Origin: JAPLJC01 sp963697965
GTDB lineage: Bacteria; Desulfobacterota; Desulfobaccia; Desulfobaccales; 0-14-0-80-60-11
Direction: 5' to 3'
Length of the DNA: 64,000 bases
Assembly: GCA_963697965.1 (NCBI GenBank)
Contig: OY969108.1
Location: forward strand, 1,302,001 to 1,366,000
The notes beneath the pieces are model-generated. The model searched no databases. It had not been told where the DNA came from and saw only the letters and a list, made by a program, of their open reading frames with translations. A program made the translations under genes and the position numbers. Every line of letters starts with the position of its first letter. The stretch's first letter is position 1. Shown here one piece after another: positions 55,887-63,761 of the stretch.

Positions 55887-58316
55887 TCAGGGTTTGCCGG
55901 CTGCAGGCAGACTCGCCAGGAGCTTTTCAGCGTCGCCTCGCTGCGGAAACTCTCCTTTGAGGGCCAGAGCCTTCATCAGGTATTCCCGGGCTTTCTCTAC
56001 GTGCCCCAATTTTGCTTCGCACCAGCCCAGATGATACGCGATCGTCGGATCTTGGGGGACTTTAGCGGCGGCCTTCTCCAGGTCGGGTTGGCCCTTGGCA
56101 AACTCCCCCTTTTTGCACAGAATCCAGCCTACTGTGTCAAGGATATTGGGGGCATAGGGATGATCCTCCAGGCTCTCGGAGGCGAGTTTCAGGGCCCGGT
56201 CCAGATTCTCCGGGGTCGGAGCATGGTCCGCCAGGAGATAGGCCAAATTATTGCGAGCTATGTCAGGAAACAGGCCCTCTTTAAGGAGGGTTTCATAAAG
56301 CTCTTTGGCTTTATCGAATTTTTTTTGTCTGTCATAAACCATTGCGAGAACCAGAGAGTAAAATTTCGGGGAAGCCGGGTTGGCCACACGCTCTTCCAGT
56401 TGACGGATCGCCAGTTCCGGGTCACCCTCCTTTTGATAAGCGGCGAGCAGCTGATTCAGGGCCTGGACATTGCCGGGATTGAGGGAAAGCGACTCTTCCA
56501 AGGCCGCGGCGGCTTCCTTGGGCTGGTTTTCAGCCAGGAGGAGCGCCCCCAGTACCTGGTGCAACTCGGTATTCTTAGGACTGCGAGCCACGGCCTGCCT
56601 CACCCTCTCCAGGGCCTTATCGGCATGCTTCTGTTGCAGGTCCATATTCAACTCTTGCTGCAGTGCGGGCATGAAGGTGGGGTCTTGCGCCAGGGCCAGC
56701 TCGTAATATTTTACGGCCTGCTCCGTTTGCCCCTGCGCCTGGTTAAGCTGTCCCATTTCGTAATATCCCAGCGGGGCCTTGGGCTGCAGATCGACGATTT
56801 TCTGGAAGGTTTCCCGGGCCTTGCCGTAATCCTTCTTAGCCAGGTAGACGTACCCCAAGTCGGTCAGATTGGGGATATTATTTTCATCATACAGGAGGTA
56901 CCCTTTTATTTCCCGGATAGCCCCATCATAGTCTTTCTTTTGCAAATAGAGATCATAAAGGAAGACCCTGGCCTCCTGATAATCCTTTTTTAATGCCAGG
57001 GATTTCCTGGCTGCATCCTTGGCTTGTTCCGGTTGGTTGTTCGAGAAGTAGGCCCGGGCCAGGAGGAGCCAAGCCTGGGAATTATTAGGCTGATCCTGGG
57101 TGACGATCCTAAGGTTGTCCACCGCCTTCAAGCCGTTCTTTTGGGCCAGGGCGATGAGCCCCTGGACCAGGGTGGCTTCCATATCCTTGGGATTGGCTTT
57201 GAGAACCTCCGCCACCAACTTATTGGCTTCTTCGACCTCACCTTGCGACAGGAGCACGCGGGCCCATTGCGTCTTGGCTTTCAACCCTTGAGGGCCACCC
57301 GGGTCCAGGGCAATGATCTCTTGAAAGACCTTTTCCCCTTTACCATACCTGTTCATGGCCAGGTACAAGTCCGCCAGGGCGAAGCGGGCCGGGAAGTTGT
57401 GGGGATGCTGGTCGACGAAAATTTTCAGCGTTTCTTCCGCCTCTTTTTGCCGGCCGCGGCCGAGCAGGAAGCGGCTCAGTTCAGTAACGTGGCTGTCCTT
57501 ATCCGGCTCCAGTTGGAGGTTTTGACGCAAGGCCTGCTCCGCCTTATCCCATTGGCCGGCGGCCATATAGTGGCGGCTCATCTCCGAATGGAGCTGGACG
57601 TTTTTCGGCTCCAGGGACAGGGCCTTTTGGAAGTTGGCCTCTGCCACGGCAAACTGCTTTTGGGCGTCGGCGAGACGGGCCCTGGCAATGTATAGGTCCA
57701 GGGCTTTGGGGTTGGCCTGGAGGCCGGCCTCCAGGGTGGCAGCCGCGGCTTCAGGATGCCGCTGCTGGTCTTCGATAAGGGCCTGCCCTAAATAGGCGGC
57801 CGTTTTGCCGGGCTCCAAGCGGCGAACTTTTTCCAGCAACTCCAAAGCTTGCTGGGGTTGTTTCTGGGCCAGGGATAGGGAAGCTGACAGGAGCAAGGCA
57901 TCGGTGTTCTGAGGCTGGTGCTTGAGGATCAGATTGATCTTCTCTGCCGCGTCCTCCAATCTGCCGCCCTTGAGATAAAGCTCTCCCAGGAGAAGCTGGG
58001 CCTCCCATAAATCCGGTTTCCGTTCCACTGCCTTGGAAAGGGCTACGAACCCATTCCGGACATTTCCCGTTTTCAGCTCCGTCTTTCCCACCCACAGGTA
58101 GGCCTCGCCAAAGTTGTCGTCAATCTGCAAGGCGTTCCTGAACTGCACCCGAGCCCGGAGGTAGTCTCCCTGCTCATATAATTTCTTCCCCTGGGCCATG
58201 AAAGCATTTCGCTTTTCCTCCATGGTGCCACAGGCGATCAGGAAGAGAACCGCGCACAATATGGGAAGCCCAACGGCAAGTTGGCGCCACCCCCAAACCT
58301 TCGAACCGCTACCCAT
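55887..58316 (-). CDS. prsT: PEP-CTERM system TPR-repeat lipoprotein
   Basis: About 809 residues. The ATG at 58316 is chosen because AAAGGAG lies 7 bases upstream. A lipoprotein signal ends in the lipobox LIAC (before GTMEEKR), followed by some 20 TPR units over the whole length (for example GDYLRARVQFRNALQIDDNFGEAYL). Length and layout fit the exosortase-linked TPR protein PrsT. It is thought to be an envelope scaffold for export of sorted proteins or polymer; the function is not proven. It is distinct from the four membrane TPR paralogues next to it. Confidence 0.85.
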   Translation of the reverse strand: MGSGSKVWGWRQLAVGLPILCAVLFLIACGTMEEKRNAFMAQGKKLYEQGDYLRARVQFRNALQIDDNFGEAYLWVGKTELKTGNVRNGFVALSKAVERKPDLWEAQLLLGELYLKGGRLEDAAEKINLILKHQPQNTDALLLSASLSLAQKQPQQALELLEKVRRLEPGKTAAYLGQALIEDQQRHPEAAAATLEAGLQANPKALDLYIARARLADAQKQFAVAEANFQKALSLEPKNVQLHSEMSRHYMAAGQWDKAEQALRQNLQLEPDKDSHVTELSRFLLGRGRQKEAEETLKIFVDQHPHNFPARFALADLYLAMNRYGKGEKVFQEIIALDPGGPQGLKAKTQWARVLLSQGEVEEANKLVAEVLKANPKDMEATLVQGLIALAQKNGLKAVDNLRIVTQDQPNNSQAWLLLARAYFSNNQPEQAKDAARKSLALKKDYQEARVFLYDLYLQKKDYDGAIREIKGYLLYDENNIPNLTDLGYVYLAKKDYGKARETFQKIVDLQPKAPLGYYEMGQLNQAQGQTEQAVKYYELALAQDPTFMPALQQELNMDLQQKHADKALERVRQAVARSPKNTELHQVLGALLLAENQPKEAAAALEESLSLNPGNVQALNQLLAAYQKEGDPELAIRQLEERVANPASPKFYSLVLAMVYDRQKKFDKAKELYETLLKEGLFPDIARNNLAYLLADHAPTPENLDRALKLASESLEDHPYAPNILDTVGWILCKKGEFAKGQPDLEKAAAKVPQDPTIAYHLGWCEAKLGHVEKAREYLMKALALKGEFPQRGDAEKLLASLPAAGKP

Positions 58317-58462
58317 TGATAAACTCCTTTCGTCTGCTGTCAAATCCGCATCCAAACTGTGTAATTAGCACAATTCTTAGTGAATTACTACCTATCCCTA
58401 ACCGCCTGAGTGGCCAGGGGTCTAAGAGCTATTTCATACTAAGGTTTGTTATTTTTTGCCGA

Positions 58463-59332
58463 TTATCCCGGGAGTGGCTGTCTGCTAGCAGGAAGGAGCC
58501 GCAAAGGCGGAGAAAGCCGGTCCTGCCCTTTCCAACGGGGCGCCTGGATATTGATCTCGGGCTCCTTTAGCCTCCAGTGGGGAGTGGGGACCTTCCATTG
58601 CAACCCCGAAGCCTCGGGCGGATTGGACATGTCCCCAGCCGCTGGGGCGTTCCGGGCAGCCAAGCGCCAACCTTTCGGCGGAGACTTTCCCGAATAATCC
58701 CGCAGCACCGCGGCGACGTAATTCTGGGTTTCAGGAAAAGGCGGGCAACCATGATATTTTTCAACAGTCTCCGGGCCGGCGTTGTAAGCCGCCAGGGCTA
58801 GGCAGACATCTCCTTTGAACCGGCTCAGGCATTGGCTCAGATACTTAACCCCGCCGGCAATATTTTGCTCCACGTCAAAAGGGTCCGTCACACCCATGAG
58901 CACCGCGGTGCCGGGCATGAGCTGCATCAGCCCCATGGCTCCCTTGGGGGACACGGCCCGCGGATTGAAGCCGGACTCCCGGCGCATCACGGCCCACACC
59001 AGTTTCTGGTCCACCCCGTGCAGGCGGGCATTATTTATGACTAAATGATCGAGGCGCCGGGCTTCGGGGCCAATATCCTTCCCCTCCTGCCGGGTGAACT
59101 GGCCGGCCTTGGAGCCGGATCTTAAGGGTTTGGGCTCCAGAGAAACCTGGGGATCCTGCCGTCGGGAGATGCCAGCCATCGGCCCAGAAAAAGGATGCTC
59201 GAGGGCGGCAGGAATGCTCACCGTAAGGGAACCCGAAGGATGGGTGCCAATGGCATGACCGGGAGGCCCGGCCAGCGCCAGGAGAAAGAGGGAAATAAAG
59301 GAGGCAAAATCCCTGATGATCCTGGTTTCCAT
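58463..59332 (-). CDS. Lytic transglycosylase (SLT family)
   Basis: 289 residues with an N-terminal signal segment. The SLT domain shows ARLHGVDQKLVWAVMRRESG with catalytic Glu119, then AVSPKGAMGLMQLMPGTA, DPFDVEQNIAGGVKYLSQ and LALAAYNAGPETVEKY. A basic Pro-rich tail follows. It cuts peptidoglycan in the periplasm, perhaps to make room for the export complex. It lies about 150 bases upstream of prsT on the same strand. Confidence 0.88.
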   Translation of the reverse strand: METRIIRDFASFISLFLLALAGPPGHAIGTHPSGSLTVSIPAALEHPFSGPMAGISRRQDPQVSLEPKPLRSGSKAGQFTRQEGKDIGPEARRLDHLVINNARLHGVDQKLVWAVMRRESGFNPRAVSPKGAMGLMQLMPGTAVLMGVTDPFDVEQNIAGGVKYLSQCLSRFKGDVCLALAAYNAGPETVEKYHGCPPFPETQNYVAAVLRDYSGKSPPKGWRLAARNAPAAGDMSNPPEASGLQWKVPTPHWRLKEPEINIQAPRWKGQDRLSPPLRLLPASRQPLPG

Positions 59333-59469
59333 GGACTTCTAGCTACCCCTCCGGGAGTTCTCAGAACGAAGACCGATTGCTATCGGTACTCACATAGACA
59401 AAGGGTACCGAAAACCTGGCGTCAATTCTGCTGATTATTTCAAAGTTCAAAGTTGAGCTCTCGACGAAA

Positions 59470-59595
59470 AGCAACTTTGTCATCCTAAGCGAAGCGAAGG
59501 ATCTCGTATTTCCTTGTATTTATGAGATTCTTCGGTCGCTTCGCTCCCTCAGAATGACAAAAGTGGGGACTTTCGCAGAGGTCCCAACTTTAAAC
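59470..59595 (-). repeat. Second copy of the REP/MITE-like inverted repeat
   Basis: Minus strand ACCTCTGCGAAAGTCC, then GTCATTCTGAG and the paired GGATGAC, as at 6210-6315. Apart from this repeat and hairpin remnants near 59636-59785, the gap 59333-59801 holds no gene. Confidence 0.75.
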
Positions 59596-59801
59596 TATAA
59601 GTAAATGGGCGCCTAAAGCGAATAATCCAGAACACAACAGGCAGGGCCCCCGTAAGGACTCTGCCCATTTTGGCAATCCCCTAACTCCGTTAAGATTAAT
59701 GTTGCCAGGCCGTCCTCTGCAGCCGGAAGTCAGCAAGGCCAAGCCCCATACCGCCGTATCCGGCAGGGGCCCGGCCTTTTGATGTCTCTAACTTCTCGAC
59801 G

Positions 59802-60503
59802 TTAGGCTTCAAAGACACTCCTTTTCCGCCAGCCCAGGCCCACCAGGCCCAGTAATCCGGTGCCCAGCAGCAGCACCGTCCCCGGGAGTGGAACGATTTC
59901 GCCTGAATACGAAGATATTCCGGTCCCGTTGATTAGGGTGCCGTCGGCAATGTCCGTTAAATCTATAGGATCACTAGAACTGGCACTGGTTTGGAACGTA
60001 AAGTCAATTTCATTTAAACTCCCCAGAAAGTCCAGAAGCTCTGAACCAGGGGTTCCGGAAGAGACGGTAACGCCGGTGAAGTTAACCGCCAGCATATCGT
60101 TTATGAGGCCGGCAGTACCGGCCGGGTTTGTTTCAATTTTGACCAATGCCAGGTTGCCCTGGATAGACCCAGTTCCATCCGCTAAGGTCAGGAGCCCAGT
60201 TCCAATGACCGGGGCTTGCTGCCCCGTTCCCTCGGGAGTGACGGAGGCGGCCGTAAACGTCCAACCGCCTGTTGGGTTAGTGATTATGCCATAATCGCCT
60301 GCCGCGGGGCCAAGGGTGATTTCAAAGTTATCCGCCGGGGCAGCCGGGGAGAAAGTGATACTGGCGGTGCCGCCTGTTGCAGAAATGTCTAATGAGGCAC
60401 CCACCACGCTAGAAAAATCATTCACCGTAGATGCCTGCGCCATCGGCGCGCAGATCATCGCCAGCCCCAAAATTAACAGCACAAAGGTTATTTTATTACG
60501 CAT
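59802..60503 (-). CDS. VPLPA-CTERM sorted surface protein 2
   Basis: About 233 residues from ATG 60503, which is preceded by AAGGAGA. Signal peptide (IFVLLILG-like, cleavage near AQAS), a Ser/Thr/Gly-rich beta body, and the tail VPLPGTVLLLGTGLLGLVGL followed by GWRKR. It is likely processed by the exosortase at 20.5 kb. It lies about 100 bases downstream of sorted protein 3, with a hairpin between them, and no riboswitch of its own was found. It may depend on read-through from the triple riboswitch leader. Confidence 0.87.
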   Translation of the reverse strand: MRNKITFVLLILGLAMICAPMAQASTVNDFSSVVGASLDISATGGTASITFSPAAPADNFEITLGPAAGDYGIITNPTGGWTFTAASVTPEGTGQQAPVIGTGLLTLADGTGSIQGNLALVKIETNPAGTAGLINDMLAVNFTGVTVSSGTPGSELLDFLGSLNEIDFTFQTSASSSDPIDLTDIADGTLINGTGISSYSGEIVPLPGTVLLLGTGLLGLVGLGWRKRSVFEA

Positions 60504-60599
60504 GGGCCATCTCCTTGAAATCCAGCAAAGGCCACGCCCCATTACATCCCTATAACCGGCAGGGACCTGGCCTTTGCAGTAACTTCTCTGCGTTAAGGT

Positions 60600-61289
60600 T
60601 TAAGCTTCAAAGGACGTCCGTTTCCGCCAGCCCAGGCCCACCAGGCCCAGTAATCCAGAGCCCAACAGCAGGGCGGTGGGGGGCAGGGGCACCGTGGCGG
60701 CTTCTTCCCCGATATAGGTGGTGTCGCTGCTGTTGCTTTCAAGATACACCCAAGTGCCACCATCTTCGCCGAAGTTATTGCCAGTCAGCACGGCAGAGGC
60801 ACTAGCCCAGGTGGAGGCGGTGCCGCTGGTGGATATGGTGAAGACGATGTCTTCAAAGTTCTCGGAGCCGCCGCCGTAACCGGTGGCGGTGAGGTCAAAG
60901 GTCCCGAGGTTGTCAAAAGTTTGCCCCGCGCCAACCGTTGTAAAGGTAGTGCCGCTGGTGCCGGGCACGGCGCTGGCCGTGAAAGTGCCACTGCTGGGAG
61001 CAGCCACGTTGAGGGCGGCATCCAGGATAGCGTTGCCAACACCGTTGCCGTTGCGGATGTCAAGGTCCGCCGGGCTCTCGGTGGGTGTGATTGTAACGGT
61101 TGCGATATCCTGAGCGCTGTTTAAAGTAACGGATATCGTGCCATAGCTCCCACTATCCCCTGTGGGAGTAAAGTTGTTAGAACCTTGGATATTCATAGTT
61201 GAGGTGAAGGATGACGTTGCCGCCAACGCTTGCCCCGGGAGCCAGCACACCAGGACGGCCATAGCCATGAGTAAAAGCACTTTCTTCAT
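60600..61289 (-). CDS. VPLPA-CTERM sorted surface protein 3
   Basis: 229 residues. Signal peptide ending ALA-AT (about 23), a low-complexity Thr/Ser/Gly body with repeated TVTITPTESPADLDIRNG-like strands, and the tail VPLPPTALLLGSGLLGLVGL followed by GWRKR. An AAGGAGGAA ribosome site is upstream. Its leader of more than 900 bases contains three complete GEMM riboswitches, each with a terminator. Confidence 0.88.
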   Translation of the reverse strand: MKKVLLLMAMAVLVCWLPGQALAATSSFTSTMNIQGSNNFTPTGDSGSYGTISVTLNSAQDIATVTITPTESPADLDIRNGNGVGNAILDAALNVAAPSSGTFTASAVPGTSGTTFTTVGAGQTFDNLGTFDLTATGYGGGSENFEDIVFTISTSGTASTWASASAVLTGNNFGEDGGTWVYLESNSSDTTYIGEEAATVPLPPTALLLGSGLLGLVGLGWRKRTSFEA

Positions 61290-61543
61290 CGTTCCTCCTT
61301 AGCTGCAGGTTTGGGTAATGTGAGGATTTCTTTTTCCCCTCCCCCTTGACTTACGGTCAATGAGGTTTTCTCCACATGATGCCCATCTCCCCGACGATTC
61401 ATAATTGACATGGGACCTTCCGGGGGCGCACCAGTTAACACCGGTTAAAGGTTGAATTCCCCTCTGGTAACGGACACAAGGCAGCGGACACAAATGGCCG
61501 ACCGGATCCCCCAACCAGCCGTTCCCAACCTCATTTTTAAAAT

Positions 61544-61583
61544 AAAAAAGCCGGATTGTCCTTAAATTAAGGGCAACCCGGCT
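61544..61583 (-). terminator. Expression-platform terminator of riboswitch 2
   Basis: Minus strand AGCCGGGTTGCCCTT pairs with AAGGACAATCCGGCT around a short loop, followed by TTTTT. The left arm overlaps the aptamer 3' end. Confidence 0.82.
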
Positions 61584-61642
61584 TTCTCTTGATTGAGACC
61601 CGTGGCTTTCCGTCCCCAACTCACGCTGGGTTTGGCTTTATC
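61572..61642 (-). ncRNA. GEMM-I (cyclic di-GMP) riboswitch 2, nearest the gene
   Basis: Minus strand AAAGCCAAACC, stem CCCAGC/GUUGGG with GUGA loop, GGACGGAAAGCC, ACGGGTCTC and AGCCGGGTTGCC. G20, A47 and C92 equivalents are kept. I found no good promoter between it and riboswitch 3, so it is probably transcribed by read-through. Confidence 0.85.
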
Positions 61643-61726
61643 CTAAAGTATGTGGGTAATTCGGTATGGCTTCGGGTACTTGCCAACTGCCGGTCAGGCA
61701 CTCCCTCCACCCCCGATTTTTGAGAT

Positions 61727-61762
61727 AAAAAAACCGGGATGTCTTCTTCAGGCAACCCGGCT
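61727..61762 (-). terminator. Expression-platform terminator of riboswitch 3
   Basis: Minus strand CCGGGTTGCCT and CATCCCGG arms followed by TTTTTTT. The left arm is the aptamer 3' strand. Confidence 0.75.
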
Positions 61763-61823
61763 ATCTCCTATCAGAGACCCGTGGCTTTCCGCCCCCAGCT
61801 CACGCTGGGTTTGGCTTTATCCG
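61751..61823 (-). ncRNA. GEMM-I (cyclic di-GMP) riboswitch 3, middle
   Basis: Minus strand AAAGCCAAACC, stem CCCAGC/GCUGGG with GUGA loop, GGGCGGAAAGCC, ACGGGTCTC and AGCCGGGTTGCC. It differs from riboswitch 4 by GGGGGCGG for GGGGACGG, next to the ligand pocket. Confidence 0.83.
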
Positions 61824-61838
61824 GAGCAAACTGCTTTT

Positions 61839-61867
61839 GAAACTAATCATTTCGAGCTTGATGTCAA
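61839..61867 (-). promoter_or_regulatory. Possible promoter of riboswitch 3
   Basis: Minus strand TTGACA at 61862-61867, with a weak -10 (TAGTTT or AGTTTC) 16-17 bases on, about 10 bases before the aptamer. The gap 61868-62154 shows no gene. Confidence 0.4.
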
Positions 61868-62154
61868 GAGGCGCCTGCAAATTTTTGCGAATGGCCTAAA
61901 TCCCAGGCGTTATCCCCATCGGCGCCGATTAGCAGGGCGGCGGCCGGCGGGGTTGCTCCCCTCGCAGCCCCTGGCCTCTTGGCCACAACTTTAAGTCCCC
62001 TGTGTTAATATCGAGTTACAGCCGCGCTAATAAGTGGTGAAAAGTTCCCAGGCAACTGGGGCTAAATCTAACTCGGATTAAAAACCCAGGATGTGTGGGA
62101 CCCTCCCTGCATCAAGCATTCATAGAAACTTCCTGCAACCCCGATTTAAGACAC

Positions 62155-62189
62155 AAAAGCCGGATGCCCTTTTCCAGGCAACCCGGCTA
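62155..62189 (-). terminator. Expression-platform terminator of riboswitch 4
   Basis: Minus strand AGCCGGGTTGCC and GGGCATCCGGCT arms, followed by TTTTGTG. The T-run is shorter than in riboswitches 1-3. Confidence 0.7.
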
Positions 62190-62246
62190 TCTCTTAGAGA
62201 CCCGTGGCTTTCCGTCCCCAGCTCACGCTGAGTTTGGCTTTTCCGG
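62177..62246 (-). ncRNA. GEMM-I (cyclic di-GMP) riboswitch 4, farthest upstream
   Basis: Minus strand AAAGCCAAAC, stem CUCAGC/GCUGGG with GUGA loop, GGACGGAAAGCC, ACGGGTCTC and AGCCGGGTTGCC. The conserved ligand-contact bases are present. It is preceded by the best promoter of the set. Confidence 0.85.
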
Positions 62247-62254
62247 TGCCGCTT

Positions 62255-62283
62255 ATTTTGTCATTGCACCTTAAACTTGTCAA
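62255..62283 (-). promoter_or_regulatory. Promoter of the triple riboswitch leader
   Basis: Minus strand TTGACA at 62278-62283, a 17-base spacer and CAAAAT at 62255-62260. The predicted transcript would start almost at the first base of riboswitch 4. Confidence 0.6.
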
Positions 62284-62321
62284 GTCCGGTTTAAGAAATT
62301 GTTTAAAAAAAGCGGGTTCGT

Positions 62322-62460
62322 TATAAAAGGTCTGCCACAGGCTTGGTGAGAGAGGTGGCGTAGATTATGAAAGATTCACCATTGTTACGGTGGTTGTATC
62401 TGGATTCCAGCTCCTTCAGAAATAAAGTGAAATTTTTCGGGGAGATGCCGCGACACTTGA
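62322..62460 (-). repeat. 3' fragment of an IS1595-family element
   Basis: About 140 bases resemble the 3' end of the intact transposase gene (62522-62660), including the AAGCCTGTGGCAGA end and the segment encoding EFRYNHR-like residues. It lies directly upstream of the promoter of riboswitch 4. Confidence 0.75.
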
Positions 62461-62521
62461 TAAGCTTTATGTCTAAATCCGTCAAGCCCTTTTGAGGGTT
62501 TGATAAAAAAAATTAGGCTCA

Positions 62522-63397
62522 TTATAAAATATCTGCCACAGGCTTGGTGAGATAAGTGGCGAGGGTTAGGAAGGATCCACCATTTTTTCGGTGGTTGTAT
62601 CTGAATTCCAATTCCTTTAGAAATAAAAAGAAATTTTCCGGGGAGATGCCGCGAAACCTGGTGAGCCTTTTTTTGGCGTAACCCCGGAATCCCTGCTGCT
62701 CGTGGATGATGGTCCTCTTCAGAAAGCCAGGCTGGGAGTGATTCGCAGCCAGTGGTCCGGGGGCGCAAAACATCAGGCTGTCGTAATCTTGATACCCTTT
62801 GGTATAGACAATATTACTCCGGCCCACCTTTCGCATCCCCAGGTCCGAAAGAACCTCTGCATTAAGGTTAAACACCGGCTCCACCCTGACCCGCCCGGAC
62901 CTCTCCTGGATTCCGAAGATCCACCCATTGTCCAGGGACTCCACGATCTCTTGGCCCTTGGGTCGACCGCCCAAGACGGGTGTGTTCGCCTGCTTTCCGC
63001 CTTGGATGTGTTGAAAGCCGGGGTCTTGGGACAGGATGGCCTTCCGGATGATATTAAAGCCTTTGAGCACGGTGGGATAAGACAAGCAAAGTTCCTGGGC
63101 CGCCTGCCGGGCCGAACAGTCCTGCTCGAACAGCTTGATGAGCCGTAACCACGGTTTGAACCCCACCCGCAGCAGGCCCAGGCAGGTGCCGGTAAAGTCG
63201 CTGAACTCATAGTGGCAATCCGAGCAACGCAGGCGATTCCTTCTGATGGCCACCACCACTTTGCCGGCGCAGTGGGGGCAATTCTTGAAACCCTTCTGCC
63301 AGCGGTACTTGAGGAAAAATCTCCGGGCTCCTTCCTCGTCGATATCCCTAAGAAAAGGCTTCTTTAACTTCGTAATTAGAGCGGTATCTGCCCTCAT
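62522..63397 (-). mobile_element. IS1595-family (ISXO2-like) transposase
   Basis: About 291 residues, apparently intact. An N-terminal zinc ribbon has CPHC and CSDC, followed by the HTH-like SARQAAQELCLSYPTVLK. The DDE core follows: GGRPKGQEIVESLDNGW, YTKGYQDYDSL and the final HEQQGFRGYAKKRL/RFRGIS...FLFLKELEFRYNHR. The ATG at 63397 is chosen; a TTG two codons upstream is possible. Partial copies of its own 3' and 5' ends flank it. Confidence 0.87.
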
Positions 63398-63476
63398 GAG
63401 CAATGGTTTCCTTAGGTAATGGTCTTAGATGATGCCCCTCCCGATATTGTGCAACACCCGTGCCTGGTATTCATAG

Positions 63477-63545
63477 GCAATTAGAGCGGAACGTGCCCTC
63501 ATAAGTAATGGTTTCATTTACGTAACCGCCTTAGGTGATTAGCCA
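63477..63545 (-). repeat. 5' fragment of an IS1595-family element
   Basis: CAATTAGAGCGG-A-TGCCCTC followed by AT-AGTAATGGTTTC repeats 63373-63432, which is the start of the transposase gene. The two copies are about 105 bases apart in direct orientation. Confidence 0.7.
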
Positions 63546-63723
63546 CAATCTTTCTTAGGCAATTCCCCTCGCTGGATATTTTCTTGTTTTGCAATAAAAC
63601 GAAGTATTTTTCTTGTTTTATAATAGATAACCATTATCATCAATGAGCCACTGCACCGTTTTATCTGATAAACTAGATTTAATAATCATGGCTTCAATTA
63701 TGATAAGTTTTAGTGTAAGAACA

Positions 63724-63761
63724 ATCAGGGATTCCCTGATTTTCGTATCAGGGACTCCCTG
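63724..63761. promoter_or_regulatory. Two adjacent palindromes, ATCAGGGATTCCCTGAT and CAGGGACTCCCTG
   Basis: Near-perfect inverted repeats whose centres are about 23 bases apart (roughly two helical turns), as for a dimeric repressor pair. A one-mismatch relative occurs at 9793-9809. No gene is visible from 63550 to 64000; a GAGGAGG followed by GTG at 63979 may open a gene beyond the window. Confidence 0.45.

Noticed and set aside
56001..56993. 330-codon plus-strand frame opposite the PrsT-like gene
   Set aside because: The opposite strand encodes regular TPR units throughout; the plus-strand product has no domain and its pattern mirrors the TPR periodicity.
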